Origin: Actinomyces bowdenii
GTDB taxonomy: Bacteria > Actinomycetota > Actinomycetes > Actinomycetales > Actinomycetaceae
NCBI RefSeq assembly: GCF_017592395.1
Contig: NZ_JAGFOU010000030.1
Span: 1-43,213 of the forward strand
Reading direction: 5' to 3'
DNA length: 43,213 nt
Below, piece after piece: positions 15,124 to 22,911 of this stretch (the stretch's first letter is position 1; each line of letters begins with the position of its first letter). The notes under the pieces are model-generated. The model was not told the origin of the DNA and made no database searches. It saw only the letters and a program-made list of their open reading frames with translations. The position numbers and the translations under genes are program-made.

Positions 15124-16956
15124 ATGCCCAGTCACGAGTCGCCCGAGTCGTCGCCGCGCAGCGCCCGGGGCGGCCCGGTGCTCGCCCCCTCCCCGGCCTC
15201 CTCCGGCGTCCCGCCGCCCGGGGTGCCCCCCGCCTCCGGGCCCCCGGCCAAGACCCTGCGCGATCTCGCCGATGAGTACGCCAGGCTCCTGTCCGCGCAC
15301 GACCCCCGCGCCGCCGCCACTACCGGCATGCCCGGCCAGGCCCTCCTCCCCGACTTCTCCCCCGAGGCCCTGGCCTCCCGTCTGGCCTGCGAGCGCAGCC
15401 TGCGCGTGAGGGTCGAGGCGGTCGTCGACGGCCTCGGCCCCTCCGACCAGATCCTGCGCGACCAGCTGCTGGACCGGCTCACCTCCTCCATCGACCTCAT
15501 CGACTCCGGTGAGGAGGGAGGCAGCCTGGGCTCTCTGGCCTCCCCCTTCCAGCGGATCCGGGAGGAGCTGATCTCCCCCAGGCTCGCCCCCGAGCCGGGC
15601 GGCCCGGAGGAGGCGGACCTGGCCGAGGCCGAGGCCAAGTGGGAGGACGCCTGGAACCTGCACCGCATCCGCCTCGAGGCGCTGCCCGCCTCCCTGGAGG
15701 GTCTGAGCGCCTCCCTCGAGGCCTCCGCCGCCCGGGGTGTCATCGCCCCGCTCAGCCAGGTCGACGTCGTGGTCGGGCAGGCGCGGGACCTCGCCCAGCG
15801 CACCTGGTGGCACCCGCCCGAGGACCTCCCGGCCACACTGCGCGTGGGGATCCAGGACGCCGAGGTCCTCGCCCGGCGGGCCATCACCGACTTCGCCGAT
15901 CACCTGCGGGCCAACCTCGCCCCGCGCGCCCCGCGGGCCGAGGGCGTCGGCCCCCGGCGCCACGCCCTGTGGATGCGGCGGCTCCTGGGCACCCGGGTGG
16001 ACCCCGAGGAGACCTACGCCTGGGCCGAGCAGGAGCTGGAGGAGGTCATCGCCGAGCAGGACGCCGTGGCTGCCGACATCCTCGGCCCCGGGGCGGTGGC
16101 CGCCGACCTGGACGCCCACCTGCGCTCCGACCCCTCCCAGGGGCTGAGCCCTCGGGACTACATCGCCTGGGCCCAGGAAACCGCCGATCAGGCCTGGGAC
16201 GCCGTGGTCGGCACCGTCCTGGACCCGCCCGACGTCCTGGGGCGCCCCGTGGTGCGCCTGGGTGAGCCCGGGGGCGGCGTCCACTACGAGGAGCCCGGGG
16301 AGGTCGGCGGCAGGCGCCGGCCCGGGACGATGCTGCGCTCCCCGGCCCAAGGGGATGAGGTGATGTGGCCGTGGGCCGAGCGCACCACCGTCCTGCACGA
16401 GACCGTCCCCGGCCACCACGCCCACTCCGGGTGGCACGCCGTCGACTCCCGTCTGAGCCCCTGGCAGCGCCATCTGGGGCGGGTCCCGGGCTGCAATGAG
16501 GGCTGGGCCCTCTACGGGGAGTCCCTCGGGCGCGAGATGGGGCTGCTGAGCGACCCCGCCGACCACTTCGGGTGGCTGGCGGCCCGCCGCTGGCGCCTGG
16601 CCCGCACGCTCGTCGACCTGGGGGTGCACTCCCACCTGTCGGTCCCCGCCCACGTCTCCGCACTGCCCGGCGCCTCGGGGACCTGGGACCGGGCGACCGT
16701 GACGGCCCTGCTGCGCCACCACACCGTGATCTCCGAGGGCTTCCTGCGCTTCGAGGTGGCCCGGCAGCTGGGCTGGCCCGCGCAGGCCCTGTCCTACGTC
16801 CTGGGGGAGAGGGTCTGGCTCGCGGGCAGGCGCGCCGCCGAGGCGCGAGCGCTGTCCGAGGGGCGCCCCTGGGGGCGCGCGGAGCTGTGCGACTTCCACA
16901 ATCGCAGCATCGCCCTGGGCTCCCTGGGGCTGGATCTGCTCGAGCGCAGCCTGTGA
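15124..16956 (+). CDS. DUF885 family metallohydrolase
   Basis: The 610-aa protein matches the DUF885 family of zinc peptidase-like enzymes. HETVPGHH (residues 425-432) is the zinc-binding HExxPGHH motif, and NEGWALYGESLG about 32 residues later supplies the downstream glutamate. TLRDLADEYARLLSAHDP near residue 45 is the usual family start. Two adjacent ATGs (15121, 15124) exist; the second is chosen because AGGAG then lies 6 nt away. About 40 proline/serine-rich residues precede the domain, with no signal peptide, so the enzyme is probably cytoplasmic. Its pairing with an amidohydrolase suggests a joint role in peptide or amide breakdown (inference). Confidence 0.85.
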   Translation: MPSHESPESSPRSARGGPVLAPSPASSGVPPPGVPPASGPPAKTLRDLADEYARLLSAHDPRAAATTGMPGQALLPDFSPEALASRLACERSLRVRVEAVVDGLGPSDQILRDQLLDRLTSSIDLIDSGEEGGSLGSLASPFQRIREELISPRLAPEPGGPEEADLAEAEAKWEDAWNLHRIRLEALPASLEGLSASLEASAARGVIAPLSQVDVVVGQARDLAQRTWWHPPEDLPATLRVGIQDAEVLARRAITDFADHLRANLAPRAPRAEGVGPRRHALWMRRLLGTRVDPEETYAWAEQELEEVIAEQDAVAADILGPGAVAADLDAHLRSDPSQGLSPRDYIAWAQETADQAWDAVVGTVLDPPDVLGRPVVRLGEPGGGVHYEEPGEVGGRRRPGTMLRSPAQGDEVMWPWAERTTVLHETVPGHHAHSGWHAVDSRLSPWQRHLGRVPGCNEGWALYGESLGREMGLLSDPADHFGWLAARRWRLARTLVDLGVHSHLSVPAHVSALPGASGTWDRATVTALLRHHTVISEGFLRFEVARQLGWPAQALSYVLGERVWLAGRRAAEARALSEGRPWGRAELCDFHNRSIALGSLGLDLLERSL

Positions 16957-17318
16957 GCGCGGGGGCCGCTCGTGCAGCGCCGGGGCGGGTCGGCGGAACC
17001 CGGCGCCGTTGACGGGTCCCTGAGCCCAGCGTGCCACGAGAAACAGCACCTGTGTGTGAAGCAACTCACTCCTATGAGACGACACGCCGACAGAATCGGA
17101 TTCTGCAACCGATGTACGTTTCCCCGGGGACCTAGGTCCTGGTCCGTCGTATGGTTGTGATGACGCCGTTTCGCGTGGTCAGGGGATTTCTTCCGGTCTG
17201 CTGTGAGGCTGGTAGAACCTCGGGCTTCGTCTAGGAATTGGCTGATAGGCGCAAGGTTGCAGATCGGTGACTGCTGCCAGTGCGGCGATTTTGCAGCGCC
17301 CAGCCCTCCGGCTCTGGC
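16957..17318. other. Gene-free spacer upstream of glycosyltransferase
   Basis: About 360 bp with lower GC and no supported gene. GGACCTAGGTCC near 17128-17139 is a perfect 12-bp palindrome and could be an operator. No terminator for the DUF885 gene is obvious. Confidence 0.3.
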
Positions 17319-17324
17319 TACCCT
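17319..17324 (+). promoter_or_regulatory. Candidate -10 element, leaderless glycosyltransferase start
   Basis: TACCCT ends 6 nt before the GTG at 17331 (spacer GGTGGC). The same spacer sequence precedes the GTG of the large membrane protein at 20861. Confidence 0.5.
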
Positions 17325-17330
17325 GGTGGC

Positions 17331-18194
17331 GTGAGCTCAGCTAAGCGCCCCGACCAGCGCGTCGCAGTCGTCATCCCAGCCAAGGATGAGGCCAAGCGCA
17401 TAGCGGCCACCGTCCGCGCCTGCCGCTCCATACCGCGGGTGGATCTCGTCGTCGTCGTCGACGACGGCTCCACCGACGGCACCCAGGACCACGCCCGCGC
17501 CGCGGGGGCGGTCACCGTGCGCCACTCCGTGACCCGGGGCAAGGCCTCCGCCATGGAGACCGGCGCCAGTGTGGTGGGCATGCGCGACTACGTCGACGGC
17601 CCTGCCCGCCTCCTGCTGTTCATCGATGCCGACCTGGGCGACTCCGCCGCCGCCTGCGCCGAGCTGGTCCCGCCCGTGGTCGACGGCGTCGCGGACATGG
17701 CCATCGCCGTCCCGCCCAAGCAGGCCGGCGCCGGCGGGCGCGGACGAGTGGTGCGGGCGGCCCGCCGGGCCATCGCCAGGGCCACCGGCTGGGAGCCCGT
17801 GGCACCCCTGTCCGGGCAGCGGTGCCTCACGCGCGAGGCCTACGAGGCCGCGATGCCCCTGGCCGAGGGCTGGGGGGTCGAGGTGGGCCTGACCCTGGAT
17901 GTGCTGGTCTCCGGGCTGGCCGTCATCGAGGTGCCCTGCGACATCACCCACCGCGTCACGGGCAACGACCGTGCCGGGGTCATGCACCGCGCCTCCCAGT
18001 ACCGCGACGTCGTGCGCGCGATCGCGGCCCGCCGCTTCCGGCGCCAGCACGTGTCCTCCTCCCACTACGAGAAGGCCGCCGAGGAGCAGAGCCCCTTCCA
18101 CGCCTACCGCTCCTGGGCCAGGGCCGCATCGGCCGGCTCCTCGGAGCATCCCGCGCAGGAGCGCCAGGGGGCCACCGCCCCCACCGGGGACTAG
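17331..18194 (+). CDS. Family 2 glycosyltransferase
   Basis: The 287-aa GT-A enzyme shows VAVVIPAKDEAKRIAATV at the N-terminus, VVVVDDGSTDGTQDHA for nucleotide binding, and a DXD-type FIDADLGD for the metal. The pattern resembles actinobacterial glucosyl-3-phosphoglycerate synthase and polyprenyl-phosphate sugar transferases; LSGQRCLTREAYEAA and WGVEVGLTLDVLVSGL fit that group. No transmembrane helix is visible, so it is soluble or peripheral. The GTG at 17331 is chosen because of the TANNNT-N6 arrangement; the frame is open upstream to 17280 without family-like residues. It converges on the large membrane protein gene with a long palindrome between. Confidence 0.82.
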   Translation: MSSAKRPDQRVAVVIPAKDEAKRIAATVRACRSIPRVDLVVVVDDGSTDGTQDHARAAGAVTVRHSVTRGKASAMETGASVVGMRDYVDGPARLLLFIDADLGDSAAACAELVPPVVDGVADMAIAVPPKQAGAGGRGRVVRAARRAIARATGWEPVAPLSGQRCLTREAYEAAMPLAEGWGVEVGLTLDVLVSGLAVIEVPCDITHRVTGNDRAGVMHRASQYRDVVRAIAARRFRRQHVSSSHYEKAAEEQSPFHAYRSWARAASAGSSEHPAQERQGATAPTGD

Positions 18195-18237
18195 CCGTCC
18201 CTCCCCGGGGAGGCGCGACCGGGGCGGTGGGGCCGCA

Positions 18238-18348
18238 GGTTGGGCGTCGTTTGGCGGAAAGCGCGACACTTCGCGACGTGGACGACACCTGTAGGTACCG
18301 TCCACGTCGCGAAGTGATGCCTCTGTCGCGAAGCGACGTCCAACCGCA
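18238..18348. repeat. Long nested palindrome (about 110 bp)
   Basis: The core is a perfect 18-bp inverted repeat (18267-18284 and 18299-18316) with a 14-nt loop that includes GGTACC. Outside it the symmetry resumes: GGTTGGGCGTCG near 18238 pairs with CGACGTCCAACC near 18340 with few mismatches, and GCGCGAC pairs with GTCGCGAAG. The structure lies between convergent genes. It could terminate transcription or be a small REP/MITE-like repeat. Confidence 0.7.
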
Positions 18349-18422
18349 CCGCAGCCCACCACCAGACCTGGTGGGCTACCAGCCCCCACACCCTACGGCT
18401 ACAGCCTCATCACCCACCACAC

Positions 18423-20861
18423 CTAGCGGTCCCGACCGGATCCGGGCGGAGGGCTGTCGGCGCCCGCGGGCCCGAGGACATGCGGTGGGGCGGGTGCCAG
18501 GGCGATGGCCAGCGCCGTGGGGGCGGCCGCAACCAGGACGAAGCCGGCCATCGTCACTCCCGAGTCGTTGAGTGCGACTGCCACCACCGTGAGCACCCCC
18601 AGGGCCCGCAGCGCCGCAGGCCACCACGGCGGAGGCAGTAGGGCCTGCTGGGCCAGCCACCCGTAGCGGCTCGTCCCCGCCCGCCACTGGCGCCGCTGCG
18701 CGTGGCCCCACAGCACCGCCGCCGCGAGGGCAACCGCGGCGAGGACGAGGAGCAGCAGGGCCGGCGGATAGGCGAGGAAGGGCCGCACCAGCGCAGAGGC
18801 CTTGCGGGCGATCGTGCTCAGCGCCGAGCCGTCGAGGACCCCCAGGGCGAAGCGCCCCAGATGCGTGCGCTGCCCGTCGGGGCGCGCCAGGTCCAGTGCC
18901 GCGAAGCCTGCGACGGTCCCACAGGTCACGGCCCCGACCAGCAGCCACCGCCGCCAGCCCAGGCGCCAGCCCATGAGGGCCGCCGCCAGCGCCACGAGCG
19001 CCGGCACCAGGGTCAGGGCCCCACCCACATCCGCGCCCAGCTGGGGGGCGCCATCGAGGACCAGCGCCGCCCCGCCCAGGGCCGCCACCACCACCGGGGC
19101 CAGGATCCTGCGCCGGCGCCCCGCCTCATCCGCCACGACGGCGATGAGCACCATCAGCGCGCCGCCGGCCAGGGCGAAGGCCGTGTTGGACATCCCGTAG
19201 AAGCGCCCGGCCACTACCGCGTTCATCCCCAGGACTCCGTTGAAGGACAGGTGGGCGCCGGAGGCGCCATCGATGAGCCATCCCAGGCAGGTCGCCGCCG
19301 CCAGCGCCAGGCCCAGGGGGCCGCTCAGCCCGCTTCTGGTGCCGGCGGCACCGGCCCGGCCGTGCCCACTCATCGCCCTGGCCGCACTGCTCCCCCCGGC
19401 TCCGCGCAGCCCCGGCAGCGATCCCAGGCCCAGCACTGCCACCGCGAGGAGCCCGAGGACCGCCATAGCCATGAGGAGGAGGGCCCCCATGCCCGAGAGC
19501 AGCGCCAGGGCGGAGAGGACTCCATCCCGGGAGCCGGCGCGCCACCACGGCAGGAGGTTGGACAGCAGCGCGCCCGCCGGCAGGGCGGCCACCACCAGCG
19601 CTCCCGCCCGCACCCCTCCCAGGGCCCGGCGGCGGCCCGCCTCCCCGGCCCCGGGCCTGCCCAGGGCCAGGGCCGCGGCGACCAGCAGGCCCAGGGCCGC
19701 CGCCATCAGGAGCGTGCTGGAGGGGATGACGGAGGCATGGGAGGCACGGGCGTGCAGGGCGTCGTCGAGCAGCCGGTCCAGTCTCGGGTCGGAAGGCAGG
19801 CCCGCCCCGGTCCCGCCGGGCGCGCTCCCCGAGCGGGAGGGGCCGGGGGGCGCCGTCGGCCCCGGGGGCAGGCGCAGGGCATGCCCGTCGAGGCCTGAGG
19901 CCGCCTGGCCGGTGAGGGACTCGATGAGGGTCGGGGCCAGGTCGGTGAGCTGGATGAGGCCCGGCCGGTGGGTGGAGTCCCCGACGATGAGGCCGCCCTG
20001 CCGGCCCCGCGCGCCGGTGGTGCCGGCGGGAAGGACCGCGATCTGCGGGCCGGGATCCTCGTCGTCGGCCAGGGAGACCAGGAGGATGCGGCTGTCGGCG
20101 CGCGCCAGGGCCGCGCGCAGGGCCTGAGCCAGGGAGGCCAACTGGCCCGCATCGCCGATCCGGCCCTCCTGGAGGGTGGTGTCGATGAGGGTGAGGTCGG
20201 AGTCCGCTGCGCGCACGGCCTCCTGCGCGCTGGGCCCCGCATCCGGGGCGGCGGTCGATCCCCGGTGCTGCCCGGGATGGGGCTCCAGCGCCAGATACGC
20301 GTCCTGGCGCACCGCGCTGACGCTCAGGCCCCGCGCCTCCAGGGCACGTGCCAGTGCTCCCGGGGCCGTGCTGCCGGCGGGCTCCAGGCGACGCTCCGCG
20401 CCCTGGCCGAACCAGCCCATGCGCGTGCCCGCCCCCAGGGTCGTCCACCCGTCCTGCAGACTCGTCCTGGTCCGCAGGCTGCGGGGCACCAGGTTGACCG
20501 GCTCATTGGCCCGGGCGAAGTCCAGGACCATGGCCGCATCCTCGGCCGAATCGGGCTCGCGGGACAGGACCGCCAGGTCGGACCAGGTGAGGTTGTAGGT
20601 GGCCAGCACGATCGTGGGGGTGGGCCGCTCGGCGGGGCCGGTGGGGGAGGCGGGCGGCCCCTGGGACGGCCTGACCTCGCCGGGGGAGCGCGCGGCCGGA
20701 GCCCCCGGCCCCGCTGGGCCGCCGGCGCTCGCGGGGGCGGCCGGGCCGGCCAGTGCCGAGCCGGCGATGTCCAGGACCATGCCGACCACCATCATCACGA
20801 TGAGGGCGTGGGCCGTCGCGCGGAGCGTCGCGCGTCCGCGCCGGGGCTTGGAGGGACTCAC
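18423..20861 (-). CDS. Large multi-TM protein with alkaline-phosphatase-like extracellular domain
   Basis: The 812-aa protein has one N-terminal helix (ALIVMMVVGMVLDIAGSALA), an outside domain of about 330 residues and then about ten membrane helices. The outside domain holds GGLIVGDSTHRPGLIQLTDL, reminiscent of the alkaline phosphatase/sulfatase superfamily, but I see no complete metal-site set. The membrane part carries GRFYGMSNTAFALAGGALM, LGADVGGALTLVPALVA and ALNDSGVTMAG, motifs I recall from uncharacterised actinobacterial envelope proteins. The GTG at 20861 follows TAGGCT-GGTGGC, a leaderless arrangement in which the -10 overlaps the upstream gene's stop. Function is unknown; a role in cell-surface glycan or lipid handling is a guess supported only by the neighbouring glycosyltransferase. 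Confidence 0.75.
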   Translation of the reverse strand: MSPSKPRRGRATLRATAHALIVMMVVGMVLDIAGSALAGPAAPASAGGPAGPGAPAARSPGEVRPSQGPPASPTGPAERPTPTIVLATYNLTWSDLAVLSREPDSAEDAAMVLDFARANEPVNLVPRSLRTRTSLQDGWTTLGAGTRMGWFGQGAERRLEPAGSTAPGALARALEARGLSVSAVRQDAYLALEPHPGQHRGSTAAPDAGPSAQEAVRAADSDLTLIDTTLQEGRIGDAGQLASLAQALRAALARADSRILLVSLADDEDPGPQIAVLPAGTTGARGRQGGLIVGDSTHRPGLIQLTDLAPTLIESLTGQAASGLDGHALRLPPGPTAPPGPSRSGSAPGGTGAGLPSDPRLDRLLDDALHARASHASVIPSSTLLMAAALGLLVAAALALGRPGAGEAGRRRALGGVRAGALVVAALPAGALLSNLLPWWRAGSRDGVLSALALLSGMGALLLMAMAVLGLLAVAVLGLGSLPGLRGAGGSSAARAMSGHGRAGAAGTRSGLSGPLGLALAAATCLGWLIDGASGAHLSFNGVLGMNAVVAGRFYGMSNTAFALAGGALMVLIAVVADEAGRRRRILAPVVVAALGGAALVLDGAPQLGADVGGALTLVPALVALAAALMGWRLGWRRWLLVGAVTCGTVAGFAALDLARPDGQRTHLGRFALGVLDGSALSTIARKASALVRPFLAYPPALLLLVLAAVALAAAVLWGHAQRRQWRAGTSRYGWLAQQALLPPPWWPAALRALGVLTVVAVALNDSGVTMAGFVLVAAAPTALAIALAPAPPHVLGPAGADSPPPGSGRDR

Positions 20862-20867
20862 GCCACC

Positions 20868-20873
20868 AGCCTA
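20868..20873 (-). promoter_or_regulatory. Candidate -10 element inside upstream stop codon
   Basis: TAGGCT on the minus strand ends 6 nt before GTG 20861. Its TAG is the stop codon of the fructosamine kinase gene, so the membrane protein could have its own leaderless transcript although it lies only 9 bp downstream. Confidence 0.4.
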
Positions 20874-21800
20874 GGCGTAGGCCCGGGCCGCTCCCACCGC
20901 TTCGGCGCCGTACCCGCCACCGAAGAGGCAGGCATGGATCATCAGGATGTGCAGGCTGTGCAGGCCGATGCGCTCGCGCCAGCCCTCGGCCAGGGGGGAG
21001 ACCTCGTCGTAGGAGCGGTAGATGAGGTCCAGGTGGCGCTGGCCGAAGACCCCCAGTGCGGCCAGGTCGGTCTCGGCGTGCGCGCCGTGGGCCATGGGGT
21101 CGATGAGGACCCCGACCGGGTCGCCGCCGCGCGCCCCGACCGGGGCCGCCCGCCCAGAGGGCCCAGGGCCGAGCCCCGCCCGCGGCGGAGCCCATGCGCG
21201 CACCTCATCGGCAGGCACCCACAGGATGTTGCCGCACCACAGGTCCCCATGGGTGCGCGCCACCACCGGTGCCCCGGCTCCGCCGGCACGGCGCACCAGC
21301 GCCGGCTGGTCGGCGTCCAGCACGCCGTCGGCCAGGCGCGAGCACAGGCGCTCGATGACCGCCGCCCCGGCCGCACTGATCGAGCCGTTGTCCCGGGAGG
21401 GCCCCAGGTAGGGCAGGATCCTGTCCTCGGCGTAGAACTCGCCCCACCGCCGCGGCCCGCCCCCGGTCTCACGGGGATCGGCCCCATGCGGCCGCAGGCG
21501 CAGGTTCGAGCGGCCCATCCGCGCCCTGCCGTCCCAGCCGGGGGGCGCGGCCCCATAGGCCGGGGCGCCCGCGGCATGCGTCACCGCCAGGGCCCGCCCG
21601 AAGGCCCGCGCCGCCCCCGGCGTCACCCGCGTGGTCGCCAGTCGCGGCTCCTCCAGCCAGCCCGGGCCGGTGGTCACCGGCACCACGTGGGCCCCGCCCT
21701 CGGGCATGGCCCGGGCCAGCCACTCCAGGCCCTGGGCCTCCAGGCGGGTGGAGACCGGGCCGTCGTCGTGCTTGCGGAACCGCTGAGGGGGATGCGACAT
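20871..21800 (-). CDS. Fructosamine kinase family protein
   Basis: The 309-aa protein belongs to the fructosamine-3-kinase/aminoglycoside phosphotransferase fold. HGDLWCGNILW is the catalytic loop, DPMAHGAHAETDLA contains the Mg-binding DP of the family, and CLFGGGYGAEAV forms the C-terminal signature. These enzymes phosphorylate sugars attached to amines, starting protein or metabolite deglycation. The ATG at 21800 has CACGCT 6 nt upstream, a weak version of the local leaderless motif. No Shine-Dalgarno is seen. A proline/glycine-rich insertion sits between HGDLW and DPMAH. It is followed after 9 bp by the large membrane protein and diverges from pheA. Confidence 0.87.
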   Translation of the reverse strand: MSHPPQRFRKHDDGPVSTRLEAQGLEWLARAMPEGGAHVVPVTTGPGWLEEPRLATTRVTPGAARAFGRALAVTHAAGAPAYGAAPPGWDGRARMGRSNLRLRPHGADPRETGGGPRRWGEFYAEDRILPYLGPSRDNGSISAAGAAVIERLCSRLADGVLDADQPALVRRAGGAGAPVVARTHGDLWCGNILWVPADEVRAWAPPRAGLGPGPSGRAAPVGARGGDPVGVLIDPMAHGAHAETDLAALGVFGQRHLDLIYRSYDEVSPLAEGWRERIGLHSLHILMIHACLFGGGYGAEAVGAARAYA

Positions 21801-21932
21801 GGCACCAGCGTGCCAGCAGTCCGCCCCCGGCGCAGCCAGGGCCCACGGCGCCGGTCCGAGGCCCGGGGCGGGCGGAAGTCCCCCCACGGCGCCGGTCCGC
21901 GGACCCCCGGGGCGACCCGCCCGCCGGATCGC

Positions 21933-21938
21933 TACCCT
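21933..21938 (+). promoter_or_regulatory. Candidate -10 element, leaderless pheA start
   Basis: TACCCT is followed by a 6-nt spacer (GTGCCC) and the ATG at 21945. No ribosome binding site is present. Confidence 0.5.
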
Positions 21939-21944
21939 GTGCCC

Positions 21945-22880
21945 ATGACGGAAAACCTCTGGTCCTTCCTGGGGCCCGCCGGCACCTTCACCGAGATGGC
22001 GCTGAGGCAGGTCGCCCCCGTGGATGTCGAGCTCGACCCCTGCCAGGACGTCCCCACGGCCCTGGACCGGGTGCGCTCGCGCGCCTCGCAGGCCGCCGTG
22101 GTCCCGATCGAGAACTCGGTGGAGGGCGGGGTCAACGCCACCCTCGACAACCTCGTGGCCTCCACGCCCCTGGTCATCGCCGCGGAGATGGCCGTGCCCA
22201 TCACCTTCGTCCTGGCGGGCAGGCCCGGCACCCGCCTGGAGGATGTCACCGCCATCTCCACCCACCCCCACGCCTGGGCCCAGTGCCGCGGCTGGGTCCA
22301 CCACAACCTGCCCGAGGCCCTCTACGTCGCGGCCACCTCCACCTCGGCCCCGGCCCAGGCCCTGGCCGACGACGGGGAGCCGGGCTTCCAGGCCGCCCTG
22401 TGCAACCCGCTGGCCGCCCAGGCCTACGGCTTGGAGGTCCTGGCCGCCGGGGTGGCCGACAATCCCGAGGCCGTCACCCGATTCGTCAAGGTCACCCGGC
22501 CCGGCCGGGTCCCCCAGCCCACCGGTGCCGACAAGACCACCCTCATGGTCCAGCTCCCCCACGACCGCTCCGGGGCGCTGCTGGGCATGCTGGAGCAGTT
22601 CAGCGCTCGCGGCGTCAACCTCTCGCGCATCGAGTCCCGGCCGGTGGGCGACTCCCTGGGGCGCTACCGCTTCTCCATCGACGTCGAGGGCCATGTGCGC
22701 GAGGAGCGCGTCCAGGCCGCCCTCATCGGCCTGCACCGCACCTGCCCGATGGTGCGCTTCCTGGGCTCCTACCCGCGCCTGGACGCCCGCCCGGTCATGG
22801 TCCTGGCGGGCACCAGTGACAAGGACTTCGTGGTGGCCCGCTCCTGGGTGGCCGACGTCCTGGAGGGCAGGGCCCGGTAG
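21945..22880 (+). CDS. pheA: Prephenate dehydratase
   Basis: The 311-aa monofunctional enzyme converts prephenate to phenylpyruvate in phenylalanine synthesis. The catalytic domain starts SFLGPAGTFTEMALRQV and contains VVPIENSVEGGVNATLDNL and the late VTRFVKVTRP (the conserved TRF). An ACT domain follows for phenylalanine feedback, GALLGMLEQFSARGVNLSRI then ESRP. Length fits actinobacterial PheA without a chorismate mutase domain. It is monocistronic; the ParA-like gene converges on it 31 bp away with no clear terminator. Confidence 0.95.
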   Translation: MTENLWSFLGPAGTFTEMALRQVAPVDVELDPCQDVPTALDRVRSRASQAAVVPIENSVEGGVNATLDNLVASTPLVIAAEMAVPITFVLAGRPGTRLEDVTAISTHPHAWAQCRGWVHHNLPEALYVAATSTSAPAQALADDGEPGFQAALCNPLAAQAYGLEVLAAGVADNPEAVTRFVKVTRPGRVPQPTGADKTTLMVQLPHDRSGALLGMLEQFSARGVNLSRIESRPVGDSLGRYRFSIDVEGHVREERVQAALIGLHRTCPMVRFLGSYPRLDARPVMVLAGTSDKDFVVARSWVADVLEGRAR

Positions 22881-22911
22881 GCCGCGGTGCCACGACGAGG
22901 CGTGCCGGGCC

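Noticed and set aside
19968..21944. Very long plus-strand frame joining pheA upstream
   Set aside because: It is antisense to two well-supported genes and glycine/arginine-rich. The pheA start at 21945 is fixed by homology and by the -10-like TACCCT.
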